The notes under the pieces: model-generated
Seen by the model: only the letters and a program-made list of their open reading frames with translations
Databases searched by the model: none
Told to the model about the DNA's origin: nothing
Part shown: one piece after another, positions 1 to 11,228 of the stretch
How positions within the stretch are numbered: position 1 is the first letter of the stretch
Layout: each line of letters starts with the position of its first letter
Program-made: the position numbers and the translations under genes
Assembly: GCA_947685225.1 (NCBI GenBank)
Contig: CANTUV010000008.1
Span: 40,483,501 to 40,547,500 of the forward strand
Source: Garcia nutans
Lineage: Eukaryota; Streptophyta; Magnoliopsida; Malpighiales; Euphorbiaceae
DNA: 64,000 nucleotides
Direction of reading: 5' to 3'

Positions 1-420
1 TTCATTTTGACCATCATTATCAATCATGATAACATCACATTTCATCATTTCTCAAACACATTAACACCATTCATTATTCAAACATTTATCATAACAAATT
101 GCATTGCACGTACCTTTCTTTTTGGATGATCATTATAGCTTTCACACTATACCAATGACAACATTAGTAACATTGAATTAATCAATATAATAATCTACTT
201 AACACATTTATACTAAGGGTGTTAAATCTCAAAATCATATAAAAGATTACATCTATGTAAGTTTGTACTTACCTCAAGAACTACTCCCATCACCTATATC
301 TTTCCTTTCCCAAGAATTCTTCACATTAGGTTAATGTAACACAATTTCTTCAAAACCTAATCCAAAGATAGTTATTTCCATAAGAACATAAGAATGATAA
401 TCAATTAGAGCAACCTCAAC

Positions 421-770
421 ACAAGACACGCCCACCAACACGGGCACCAACACGGCCGTGTCCATCAATTACCTTTCACACAGTAGCTAACACACTCAAG
501 GGACACGGCCAAGCTTATGGCCGTGTCACCCAACACATGCTCCAACACGGCCAAGACTCCCTTAGCTTGGCCGTGTCTCTCAACCAAAAGAGGCAGTGAC
601 AGACACGGTCAAGGGACACGGCCAAGCCAGTGGCCGTGTCTCTCAACACCAAAATTCCAGTAGCAGACACGGGCAAGTGACACGGCCGAGACAGTGGCCG
701 TGTCTCTCCAAATCGATCCAACACGGCCGTGTCTACCCCAATCCTGGCCGTGTCTCACAAAGAATGAAGA
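421..770. repeat. GACACGGCC/GGCCGTGTC hairpin array
   Basis: At least five inverted repeats with arms GACACGGCC and GGCCGTGTC lie in tandem. Loops are 0 to about 8 nt in most units (for example AGCTTA near 514, GAGACAGT near 686) and longer in one. The fused loop-free form is the 14-bp palindrome GACACGGCCGTGTC. The array is strikingly GC-rich inside AT-rich LTR sequence. Related arrays occur in LTRs A, D, I, G and F. Confidence 0.85.
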
Positions 771-1216
771 TTTCCAACGAGGCCAAAATCATATATTCAA
801 TGTATTTCAACTTCAATAAACCTAAACATACATCATTCAATCAACTCTCCATCTCATATATATTAAACCTTACTAACCAATTTCAATAATCCATCATCAA
901 CCTCACAATTAACCTTATTAATATCATCTAACTATCAATTCAACATATCAATACTCTTAATCTTCCATTAACATCACCATCACACCAACCATATCAAATC
1001 CAACTCAAACAATAGAAATCAAGACAAAGAATTGAATACTTACTTGAATATCTTGTCAATTCTTCAATCTCTACCTTCAATTCTCTTAAAACCCCAAGAT
1101 TTTGATGAAGATCATCACCTCTCTTTAACTTTCTCTCTCTCTCTCGTGCAAGAACCAAAAGGAGAAGAAGAAGAAGAAAGACAAATCTCTTTTCTCTTCT
1201 CACGATAGCCACACAA

Positions 1217-1259
<43 letters not shown>
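1217..1259. repeat. (TAA)n microsatellite in LTR
   Basis: About 14 uninterrupted AAT/TAA triplets inside the reverse LTR, next to CT-rich sequence. Probably replication slippage; no other feature seen. Confidence 0.9.
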
Positions 1260-1686
1260 TTCCAAAAGAAAATTACCTCAATGCCCTTTAACCATTTATT
1301 CTAACTCTCTTATTACTCAAATGCCCATTTAAGTACTTTCACACTCAAAAAGATAAATATCTTTTCCCCTTGACTCTCCATTTGACCAACTTATATGTTT
1401 TATATACTAACATATATACAATATATACATTCCAATTACACAATCATTTTCTTTGCACAACATATATATACCTTTAATTCAAATCACACAACAATTGTAT
1501 TAAAACTCCTAGGCATATATTGGGATATTACAATATCCCTACCATCACGTGTTCTCAAAGTAACACATTTCTTCTGTAATATCCCAAACTATAACCTAAA
1601 ATTTTGGAATGCTTATGGTTGTATTTGGATTATATGTTATAAGTGTATATATGTTTAAGTGGGAAGATAAGAAAGGAAAGAGGAGT

Positions 1687-1726
1687 GTGTATATGTTGTA
1701 TATATGAAGATATATACAACATATAC
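1687..1726. repeat. U3 palindrome, 18-bp perfect arms
   Basis: Arms TGTATATGTTGTATATAT and its exact complement flank the loop GAAG. A near-identical palindrome sits in the truncated 3' LTR at about 9733-9772. The equivalent U3 palindromes in LTRs I and G are the insertion points of G and H. Confidence 0.85.
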
Positions 1727-2424
1727 AAGTCAATGTGTTGATTTGGTCAAATGAGATATTTAATTATATTTGGATTAATTAAAAGGGAAATTAAATTAAG
1801 TGGAAGAGGATATTTATAATATTTTATTATTTAATTGCTTGGTGGAAATTAAAAGAGAGTTGTGTGGTTAAGAGAGAGTGGCTTGGTTTGACTTTCCTAT
1901 TTTCATTATCTTCTTCTTTCTTCTCTAAGAGAGAGCCGACCATCACCATTGACAAGAGGGAAAGAGAGATTTTGTTCTTCCAAACTTAATATTTGAAGGT
2001 GTTTTAAGAGATCAAGTTGGAGTTTGAAGGATTTTCATCACTTTTGGTAAGTTTTCATCTTGATTCTTTGGCTTTTCTTTTGAGTTTATGAATTGAGGTT
2101 GTTGATTGGTTGTTGATGATATGTGTATGGTTATTTTGATGTGTTTGAGATTGTGTTGTCTATTTGGCTTTGATTTTGGGGTTGGATTGAAGAGAAAGAG
2201 TTAGGTTTGGTGAAAGAGCAAGAGTTGTGGATTGTGTATGTGTTGAGTTGTGATGATGGTTTTGATTAGTGTTTGATGCATGAAATTGAGTTATTTTGAT
2301 GTTATGCAAGTTCAGTATGGTTTATTGATGTGTTTGGTCAAGTTTTTTTTGGAGTGGATAATGGCAAAAGAAAGAAGTTTGTTGGATGTGGTGTTATTGG
2401 TGTCGGAATCAGGATTTTTGGCCT

Positions 2425-2720
2425 GACACTCCCATAAGCACGGCCAAGTCTTTGGGTGTGTCATTGATTCTATTTTCTGCTTGGGTGACATGACCAGTGA
2501 CACTTCCATGTCACTGAGCGTGTTACAGCTTCCGTGTTGGAGTAGTATTGACACGTCCAGTGACATGCCCATGTCACTGAGCGTGTCATAGCTTCTGTGT
2601 GAGAGGAGAATTGACACGTGCAGTGACACACCCATGTCACTGAGCGTGTCAAAGCTTCTGTGATGTGGGTTTAGGGCACGATCAGGGACACGCTCGTATT
2701 GTTGAGCGTGTCATGTGTAG
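2425..2720. repeat. Diverged GACACG tandem array in LTR A
   Basis: About three to four units of roughly 70 bp, each joining GACACG(T/G)(C/G)CAGTGACA to CATGTCACTGAGCGTGTC-like sequence. Each unit can fold on itself. It occupies the same LTR position as the GACACGGCC arrays but has diverged in sequence. Confidence 0.75.
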
Positions 2721-3186
2721 AGTTTGCCCTAATTAGCTCTTATTCTTATTTCTTATGTGTAATCACCTTTCGATTAGGTTTTGAAGAGTTTGAGTTTCCC
2801 TAATCCAAGTGTTGAAGATATCTTGGAAGAGGAGGTTGTTAGATTGGTGTGAATTGCTCTTGAGGTAAGTACAAACCTTACATGATTGCATACATTTACA
2901 TGACTTTGGAACTTAACACATTTGGATGGAAATGTGTTAAGTAACCCACTACATTGTTGATGCATATGAATAATGCTATGTTTTGCATAATGTGAACTTT
3001 GTGAATTATATGTTGAGGATTCAAAATATATGAACAATGTAAGTTGTGATGTGCACTCAAATAATGAGATCTGAAGCCATTGATGTTGGCTATAATGATG
3101 CAAATGAAATATTGAGGCATTGTGCCTAGATGATTATGAGAAAATGAGAATGGAATTGATAATGAAATAATAAAAGAATTGTGTGC

Positions 3187-3451
3187 CTAATGTGTTATTC
3201 AATTTTCAGAGTTTTGTTATTAGTGTCATGCCTAAAAGTAACAATCCCTTGAAGCTGGGTTGGGCTTGGTCCTTGAAGCCAAGTTGGGTGATGCTGAGCT
3301 CCCCTTAAAGCTTGGTTGGGCCTAGTCCTTGAAGCCTAGTTGGGATGTGACATATGAGATGTTTCTCATTGTGATAATCATTTGCCTACAGGTTTGAAAA
3401 ATGTGATTATTGAACCAAAATAGTAACTCTGGAATTTGAATGACATATTAG
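3187..3451. repeat. Foldback module with 27-nt arms, LTR A
   Basis: The left arm (3187-3213) is complementary to the right arm (3425-3451) at 23 of 27 positions, and most of the rest can pair as G-U. Between them lie tandem repeats of the type CTTGAAGCCWAGTTGGG (about 3250-3345). The arms are conserved across the LTRs of this family in the window while the interior differs. Confidence 0.8.
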
Positions 3452-3628
3452 CTTCTTTTGGGCCTATGTTTGTCTTTGCTTTAATATGAATTATGAATGA
3501 TGAAACAAATGAATAACATGATGAGATTTAATGTTATGAAGAATCGTATTCTTGAATATTGTTTCTAGTGCTTGAAACTGTGACATTGGCATCACATTTA
3601 AAGCATATTGTCATCATAGTTTGTACCA

Positions 3629-3669
3629 CTAAGCCTATGGCTTAGCGCGATTGTGGTTCATCGTGCAGG
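3629..3669 (+). promoter_or_regulatory. Double hairpin ending at a splice-donor-like CAG|GT
   Basis: Hairpin 1 is CTAAGCC-TAT-GGCTTAG (3629-3645). Hairpin 2 follows at once with arms GCGCGAT and ATCGTGC (3645-3666). The last base of hairpin 2 begins CAG|GT (cut after 3668), a good plant 5' splice-site consensus. Use as a donor is inference. Confidence 0.55.
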
Positions 3670-4045
3670 TGACAGGGTAGAACCGGAGAGTTCTGCTAGA
3701 CCGAGTGGAATCTAGTTTTGTGACCCTTTGTGAAGTGCTGATTTGTGGACTTCAAGATCAGAGACGAACTGTCAAGCATGTATAATTCTATATTTTTGTA
3801 TTTATGGATTTTGATGTATATATATATATATATACCGCTACATTTTCCGTTGCATAATAAATAAATATTTTATCTATTATGTTTTATAATATAACTTAAA
3901 TGTTTTAACTCTTTCTTATATTGATAATAGAAAGATTGGTTTGATTTAAATTAGACTGTGACATTCCTGTATCCAGTATATGTATATTACAGATGTGGGT
4001 ATATGTAGTGTGTGTATATTGGGTATAGGCGTGTTATAGCTGTTT

Positions 4046-4057
4046 TGATATCAGAGC
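4046..4057 (+). other. Primer binding site, tRNA-iMet type
   Basis: TGATATCAGAGC lies 8 nt after the LTR end. The standard plant site complementary to initiator tRNA-Met is TGGTATCAGAGC, so one G has become A. Elements B, G and F have the standard form. Confidence 0.85.
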
Positions 4058-4207
4058 CTAGGTTTGAGGCTCTCAAACTAGGTGAATTGTAAGAAAAAGA
4101 AAATTTTGATTTTAAAATATGATTTTTGAATAAGATACATGTTTTGACACTGGTAGTTTCTTATCTTTGATGAGGTATTTCTACTGTGTTTGCAGATATA
4201 GGTAGTG

Positions 4208-7200
4208 ATGGTGTCTCAGTCACGTTAGTCCATAGAAGGTAGTGCTAAGAGTGTAGCACCTGAAGAGGGTAGAGATGGACCTAGGGTTGAGAGAGCTGGA
4301 GAGGCACCTGCTCCTGTGCCAAAGAGACCAGCTGTTGATGAGATCCCGCCGGTTTGGTTACGGCATATGGTAGAATTGTTGAGGCAGGCTCCAGTGCAGC
4401 AGCCGCCACCGCAACCACAACCACAAGTACCAGTGAGGCAGTATGATAAATTGAGGAAGTATGGGGCTGAGGATTTCATTGGTACCACTAAGGGCGAAGC
4501 TAGATTTTCAATAGAAGGGGGGTAAAATTTCACTTATAATTTTGACTTCACTTATAATTTTTTCTCCATATTGTTGTCTCAATTCTCACTAAATTAATAA
4601 TATATATATATATACACACACACACACTTGCAAATTTATTTGATGATACATAAAAAAAAATAAAAAGAAAATAATATTATTTCACAAATATAATCTTTTA
4701 AGAAAAAAGTTGAATAAAAAAATTATCACATACTATTAAAAGCAGAAATAATAAAATCAAAAATAAAAATCAAAAAGAAGAAAAATTAAAAGAATTTTTT
4801 TAAAAAACCTGAAGATTCTAACCTTTTGTTATTTTTTAATTTTTTAATTTTTTATTCTGCTTTTAATTTCTTTCTAATCTCTTGATTTATTGAATGAGTT
4901 CAAGTTAATTTAGTTGAAGAAATTTATTTTTTTTTCTTATTTTTTTTCTCCATTAAAGAGTGTATTTTTTTCAATTTTTTTAGAAAAATATATTTATTTG
5001 GTAAAAAAATAATTTACTGGGATTTTTTTTATTTAATCTAAATAAAAGATAAAAAATAATTAAAATTTTGAAGGGGAGCAAATAAAAAATTTTAAAATTT
5101 TACTATATATATATATGTATATGTATTTTTTTTTTTTGAAAATAGAAGGGGGGCAGTTGCCCCCCTTCTCATACATGTGCCTTCGCCCTTGGGTACCACA
5201 GATCCTGCAGTAGCTGAGCAGTGACTTGATAGAGTTCAGAGGGTATTCATCCAGTTGCAAGCTACTTCTGAAGAGAAATTTGATTATGCTAGATCCCTAC
5301 TGCAGAGAGATGCGTTTGATTGGTGGAAGACGGTTCCACATGCCATGGATGATCCACCGACCTTGACTTATAGTGATTTTCTATGGGAGTTTGAGCAGAA
5401 ATATACTCCGAGGGAGTATAAGGATGCTAAGAAGATGGAGTTTTTGAGTATGAGATAAGATAATCGGACAGTGACAAAGTGTGAGATTGAGTATATCCAG
5501 TTGAGTAATTATGCTGGTGGGATTATTTCAGATGAGATAGACTAGTGCAGGAGATTTGAGGAGGGATTGAGGCCCTCTATTATGTGTATTGTTGCTGGTT
5601 CTCGGTACCAAGATTTTTCTCAGTTGGTTGCAGCAGCCAGAAGTGTTGAGAGAGCATAGGGTATTGCAACAGCTGCTACTGAGGAAGAGACTAGAGTTAG
5701 GAGACCCCAGTTTGAGGCAGGGTCTTCCTCTATGAAGAGAGGTAGAGGAAGTTTTGTTCCGAGGTTCTGTAGGATTCAGAGGCAGCCTGGTAGGTCAGTT
5801 CAGTATCAGAGGCAGAGACCGAGACCTATAGTTTCTATAGTGAGTGCTCCGACTCCAGTGGTTCAGAGATCCATTCCACCTACATGTGTTCATTGTGGTA
5901 GGGCACATGGGGGTACTTGTTGGAAGATGGATGGACTAGGAGTGTGTTTTAGATGTGGGTCACCGGATCATTTCATTAAAGATTGCCCTAAGTTACTGGG
6001 AGATAGATAGACTGATACTGCAGTTTCTCGACCTAGTGTCAGCAGAGGAGGTCAAGGGGGCAGAGGTTTTAGTAGAGGTGGTAGACCCGGGATTAGTCAG
6101 AGAGGAGGCTCTACATCCAGAGGCAATAGGCCAGATGAGGCTGGGCAATCTCAGCGAGTGTATGTAATGCAGAGGCAGCTGGATGCTTCAGCCATCATTA
6201 TAGGTACATTTTTTTTATTTGGCATTTCAGTTCTTGCTCTAATTGATTCAGGATCTACTCATTCATACATAAGTGCATCCATTTTGCCTGTAAATGAATT
6301 GCATACTGAGTCCCTAGGATTTGATGTCTTGGTAACAAATCCTTTAGGGCATAGTGTGGTAGTTAGCAAGGTGCATTGAGGTAGTTCAGTTGTGGTGCAA
6401 GATGAGGAGTTCTTGGGTGATTTGATTGAAATGCCTTTTAAAGAGTATGATTTGATCTTAGACATGGATTGGTTATCTAAGCACGGTGCTGTGGTAGACT
6501 GTCAAAATAAGTGTGTTATTTTGAGAACTAGTGATGGTAAGAGTGTGAAGGTATCTAGTGAGCAGAGACAACTTGCATCCATGTTTGTTTCAGCTGTTGC
6601 AGCTAGGAGGTTGATTCAGAAAGGATGTGATGCTTATCTTGCTCATGTGGTAGATACCAGAGTAGTGGGTTCTCAACTTGATAGTATACCCACAGTTGCT
6701 GAGTTCCCAGATATTTTTCCTAAGGAGTTGCTAGGGTTACCCCCTGAGAGAGAAGTTGACTTTGGTATCGATTTGTTGCTTGGTACCACTCTCATCTCTA
6801 TTACTCCTTATCGAATGGCACCTGCTGAGTTGAGAGAGTTGAAGGTGCAGTTACAGGAGTTGTTAGATAAAGGATTTATTCATCCTAGTGTTTCTCCGTG
6901 GGGAGCACCTGTATTGTTTATTAAGAAGAAGGATGGTACTTTGAGACTGCGCATTGATTATAGGCAGTTGAATAAAGTGACCATCAAGAATAAGTATCCT
7001 TAGCCTAGAATAGATGATCTCTTTGACCAATTGAAGGGAGCAGTAGTGTTTTCCAAGATTGATCTGAGATCAGGGTACCATCTGTTAAGGGTCAGAGCTG
7101 AAGATGTATCTAAGATAGCTTTCCGCACAAGGTATGGGCATTATGAGTTCTTGGTGATGCCTTTTGGGTTGACGAATGCACCAGCAGCTTTTATGGATTT

Positions 7201-9574
7201 GATGAACATGTTGTTTAGACCTTATTTAGATAAGTTTGTGGTGGTCTTTATTGATGATATTTTGGTGTATTCGCATAATGAGGAAGAACATGATAAGCAC
7301 TTGCGGATTGTATTGCAGACCTTGAGAGAGAAGCAGTTGTATGCTAAGCTGTCTAAGTGTGAGTTTTGGCTTGATCAAGTGACTTTTTTCGGTCATGTAG
7401 TGTCAGCATATGGTATAAGAGTTGATCCGAGTAAAGTTGAGGCTATTTTGAATTGGAGTCCACCGAAGTCAGTGACTGAAGTTAGAAGTTTTCTGGGTTT
7501 GGTAGGCTATTATCGACAGTTTGTGAAGGGTTTTTCTTTGATAGCTACTCCACTCACCAGATTACTTCGGAAAGGAGTTAAATTTATGTGGATAGATCAG
7601 TGTCAAGTAAGCTTTGAGCAGTTGAAAGAGATGTTGACTCAAGCTCCTGTTCTTACTTTGCTTGTGGAAGATAAACCATATGTGATTTACAGTGATGCTT
7701 CACATAATGGTTTAGGTTGTGTTTTGATGCAGGAGGGTAAAGTCATAGCTTATGCTTGTCGGCAGTTGAAGCCGCATGAGCTTAATTATCCGACGCATGA
7801 TTTGGAATTGGCAGCCATAGTGTTTGCTTTGAAGAGTTGGCGACACTACTTGTACGGGGAGAAGTGTTTCATCTATATAGATCATAAGATTTTGAAGTAC
7901 TTGGGTGTTCAAAGAGAGCTGAATCTTTGGCAGAGACGGTGGTTGGAGTTAATTAAAGACTATGACTATTTAATTGATTATCATCCTGGCAAGGCAAATG
8001 TTGTTGCTGATGCCTTGAGTCAGAAGTCTTTAGCAGGTTTGACTGTTTATTCGCTCTCGTTGCTTGTTGAGTTGAGAGCGTTGCATGCTAGTTTTAAATT
8101 ATGTGATGATGGTGCTTTATTAGTTTATTTGCAATTGAGACCAGTGTTGTTGGATTAGATTAAAGAGGCTCAGTTGGTTGATGAGAAAATTCAAAAAGTT
8201 GTGTCGGATTGTCAAAAGGGGGAGAGCCGAGATTTTCTTGTGAGAGATGATGGCAGCCTTTGGTACAAAGATAGATTGTGTATTCCTAATGATGCATTGA
8301 GAAAGATAATTTTAGAGGAAGCACATCAGTCGGCTTTTGCTATGCACCTTGGGAGTACTAAGATGTATCTTGATTTGAAGCAACAATATTGGTGGTCAGG
8401 TATGAAGAGGGACATAGCAGAGTTTGTATCTAAATGTCTCACTTGTCAGAGAGTGAAGGCTGAGCACCAAGTTCCAACAGGGTTGCTCCAACCTTTAACA
8501 GTGCCAGAATGGAAATGGGAGCGAGTAACGATGGATTTTCTGACTGGTTTACCTTTGACTCAGAAGAAGCATGATGCCATTTGGGTGATTGTTGATCGGT
8601 TGATGAAGACAGCTCATTTTATTCCAGTTAGAATGGACTATTCTCTGGAGAAGTTGGCTGAGCTGTATATTAGTAAGATAGTGAAGTGGCATGGAGTCCC
8701 AATTTCTTTGGTATCTGATCAAGATCCCCAATTCACTTCAAGGTTTTGGAAGAGTTTGCATGCTGCTTTGGGTTCTCGATTGCACTTTAGTACTGCTTTT
8801 GATCCTTAGATAGATGGGCAGTCAAAGAGAGTGATACAAATTTTAGAGGACATGTTGAGAAGCTGTATTATTGATTTCTCTGGGAGTTGGGATAGATTTG
8901 TGCCATTGATGGAATTTGCTTATAACAACAGTCATCAGTCCAGTATTGGAATGGCACCTTATGAGGCATTGTATGGTAGAAGATGCAGGACGCCTTTATG
9001 TTGGGATGAAGTTGGTGAAGGTAAGTTGATTGGTCCCGATTTGATTAAAGAAATGGAAGAGGAAGTAAAAATAATTCGGGATCATTTGAAAGCAGCTTCG
9101 GATCGACAGAAATCCTATTCAGATTTGAAGAGGAGAGACATAGAGTTCAATGTAGGAGATAAAGTATTTTTGAAAGTGTCTCCTTGGAAGAAGATTTTGA
9201 GATTTAGCCGCAAAGGGAAGTTGAGTCTACGTTTCATTAGACCTTATGAGGTACTAGATAGAGTTGGACCAGTTGCTTATCGACTTGCTTTGCCGCCTGA
9301 ATTGGATAGAATTCACAATGTCTTCCATGTCTCTATGCTGCGGAGGTACAGATCAGACCCATCTCATGTTTTGTCAATTGAATCTATTGAGGTGAGTTCA
9401 GATCTGTCTTATGAAGAAGAACCAGTGGCTATTTTGGCACATGAAGTGAAAGAGTTGAGAAATAAGAAAGTTCCACTTGTGAAGGTTCTTTGGAAGAATC
9501 ATGCTAAGGAAGAGGCAACTTGGGAGAGTGAGCAAGTGATGCGAGACCAATATCCCCAGCTGTTTCAGAATTAA
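4208..9574 (+). pseudogene. Element A gag-pol (chromovirus polyprotein), decayed
   Basis: Translation resembles intact element F throughout: gag core, CCHC knuckle (about 5947-5990), protease with Asp-Ser-Gly (about 6243), RT with FIDD box (about 7246), RNase H (about 7690), integrase (about 8320-8850) and a C-terminal chromodomain ending 9574. In-frame stops include 4226, 5222, 5456, 5543, 5657, 6008, 6377, 7001, 8156 and 8807. Most look like C-to-T or G-to-A changes (Gln, Arg or Trp codons), as expected from decay of methylated cytosines. Gag is also split by the hAT-like insertion. Protein production is very unlikely. ATG 4208 is chosen because it matches the start position in G and F, just after a TGTGTTTGCAG acceptor-like site. 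Confidence 0.93.
4489..5191. mobile_element. Non-autonomous hAT-like DNA transposon, 703 bp
   Basis: It interrupts element A's gag and is flanked by a perfect 8-bp duplication GGTACCAC (4481-4488 and 5192-5199), the size hAT transposases make. Termini are short inverted repeats: TAAGGGCGAAG on the left and the complement of CAAGGGCGAAG on the right. A subterminal perfect hairpin with 12-bp arms AGAAGGGGGGCA sits at 5144-5169, and one arm is echoed near 4512. The body is very AT-rich with no coding potential. A 9-bp-duplicating Mutator-like element is less likely because the flanks differ at the ninth base. Confidence 0.82.
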
Positions 9575-9607
9575 GATCAGGTAATTTCGAGGACGAAATT
9601 TATTTAT

Positions 9608-9620
9608 AGAGGGGGAGAAT
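9608..9620 (+). other. Polypurine tract of element A
   Basis: AGAGGGGGAGAA directly precedes the 3' LTR start TGTAATATCC at 9621. The same tract is found in G and, reversed, in F. It is the primer site for plus-strand DNA synthesis. Confidence 0.85.
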
Positions 9621-9840
9621 TGTAATATCCCAAACTATACCCAAAAATTTTGGAATGCTTATGGTTGTATTTGGATTAAATGTTATAAGTGTATATATGT
9701 TTAAGTGGGAAGATAAGAAAGGAAAGAGGAGTGTGTATATGTTGTATATATGAAAATATATACAACATATACAAGTCAATAGGTTGATTTGGTCAAATGA
9801 GATATTTAATTATATTTGGATTAATTAAAAGGGAAATTAA
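9621..9840 (+). repeat. Truncated 3' LTR of element A
   Basis: The first 220 bp match 5' LTR positions 1575-1796. The match ends within GGGAAATTAATT, where reversed gag of element B begins (clear homology from about 9848). The junction looks like a deletion breakpoint. Confidence 0.88.
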
Positions 9841-11078
9841 TTAATCCCGCTGTGATTGTCCTGTCTCATCTAGTCTACTATCTCTGGCTATAAAACCTCC
9901 TCTCTGACTAGTTCCAGATCGACCACCTCTACCAAAATCTCTGCCATCATGACCCCCTCTAACACTGGGTCGAGAAGCTGCAGTATTTGTCTGTCTATCC
10001 TCTGGTGGTTCTAGACAATCTCTGATAAAATGGTCTGATGATCCACATCTAAAACACACTCCCAAAGCACCTATCCACCAGCAGACACCTCCATGTGCTT
10101 TACCATAATGAACACAAGGAGGTGGAGTAGGCCTCTAAGCCACTGGGGTTGGAGCACTAGCCACTAAAATTGTAGGTATCTGTCTCTATCTCTGCTACTG
10201 TACTAACCTACCAAACTGCCCCTGGCTCCTACTGAACCTCTAAAAATATCCCCATCGGCCTATCTTCACTGATGAAGACCCTGCCTCACTCTGGGGTCTC
10301 CTAGCTCTGGTCTCCTCAACCCTGGCAGTTGTTGCAAGACCCTGTGCTCTCTCTACACTCCTGGCAGCTGTAACTAACTGAAAAAATCTTGATACTGAGA
10401 GCCTGCTATGATACACATGATAGAAGGTCTCAGTCCCTCCTCAAATCTCTTGCACTTGTCAATCTCGTCAGAAATAATCCCACCAGCATAATGACTCAAC
10501 ATGATAAACTCTATCTCATACTCTGTCACTGTCCTGGTATCCTATCTCAGACTCAGGAACTCCATCTTCTTTGCATCCTTATACTCCCTCGGAGTATACT
10601 TCTGCTCAAATTTCTACAGGAAATCATCATAAGTCAGGACTGGTGGATCATCCAGAGCATGTGAAACCGTCTTTCACCAATCATATGCATCCCTCTGCAG
10701 AAGAGATCTGGCATAATCAAACTTCTCTTTCAGACTAGCCTGCAACTGAATGAATACTCTTTGAACCCTGTCTAGCCACTGCTCTGCTAGAGCAGTATAT
10801 TTAGTACCAATGAAGTCCTCGGCTCCAAACTTTCTCAGCTTATCATACTTTCTCACCGGCAACTGCGGCTGTGGTGGCAGAGGCTACTGAACTAGAGCCT
10901 GCCTCAACAACTCTACCATATGCCATACCCAGCCAGACAAAATCTCATCAGTTGCTTGTCTCATAGGCACATAAACAAACGTCTCACCAGCAAACACAAC
11001 CCTAGCTCCATCTCTACCCTCATCAGGAGCCACACTCTCTGCACTACCCTCTGCAGACTAATGCATCCGAGACGCAAT
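9841..11078 (-). pseudogene. Element B gag fragment
   Basis: Reverse translation gives the Tekay gag core (conserved DRVQRVF, EKFDYARSLLQ and RKFGAEDF stretches around 10680-10860) and a CCHC knuckle CFRCGSSDHFIRDC (about 10013-10054) followed by a Gly/Arg-rich tail. The codon at the expected start (11076-11078) is ATT, and several stops break the frame. The upstream TGTGTTTGCAG motif of its relatives reads TGTGTTTGCCG here, so the acceptor-like AG is lost. Confidence 0.85.
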
Positions 11079-11228
11079 AACTGCCTATATCGGCAAACAC
11101 AGTAGAAATTACTATATCAGATATCAGAAACTGCCAGTGTCAATGCATGTATTACAATTGAAAACTATTTTCAAATCTCCCATTTTCTCTCTCTATCAAC
11201 CCACCTAGGTCAATAACCTCAAACCTTA

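Larger units (their letters stand above)
1..1532 (-). mobile_element. Partial Tekay-type chromovirus LTR, reverse orientation
   Basis: The block ends with the terminal motif GATATTACA, which is the reverse complement of the TGTAATATC start shared by every Tekay-type LTR in the window. It contains the usual LTR modules: a hairpin with TTAACAC/GTGTTAA arms near 220-256, a reverse GTAAGT-like site near 275, GACACGGCC repeats (421-760) and a CT-rich tract. It aligns by eye with LTR H around 29330-29830. The U5 end lies outside the window, so solo LTR and full element cannot be told apart. Positions 1533-1574 are unassigned sequence before the next LTR. ORFs here are chance readings of LTR sequence. 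Confidence 0.8.
1575..4038 (+). repeat. 5' LTR of element A
   Basis: Starts TGTAATATCCC and ends TGTTATA, where the intact family has GTTACA. Modules in order: U3 palindrome 1687-1726; GACACG array about 2425-2720; GTAAGT-like site about 2861; perfect 12-bp hairpin 2912-2941 (CTTAACACATTT/AAATGTGTTAAG, loop GGATGG); foldback arms 3187-3213 and 3425-3451; double hairpin 3629-3666. Confidence 0.88.
1575..9840 (+). mobile_element. Element A: degenerate Tekay/Del chromovirus, 3' LTR truncated
   Basis: The order is 5' LTR (1575-4038), tRNA-iMet-type primer binding site, gag-pol pseudogene, polypurine tract, and the first 220 bp of the 3' LTR. The two LTR starts differ at about 6-7 of 220 positions by eye, so this copy is older than G or F. 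The internal region carries a 703-bp hAT-like insertion and many in-frame stops. The 3' LTR stops at 9840 against element B, so no target duplication can be checked. Lineage rests on the C-terminal chromodomain and close protein similarity to elements F and G. Confidence 0.92.

Noticed and set aside
6259..6465. Antisense ORFs over the chromovirus polyproteins (also at 7712, 35898, 37848, 55539, 57705, 58843)
   Set aside because: Shadow frames that recur at the same places in A, G and F because the coding strand is conserved; no independent start context or domain.
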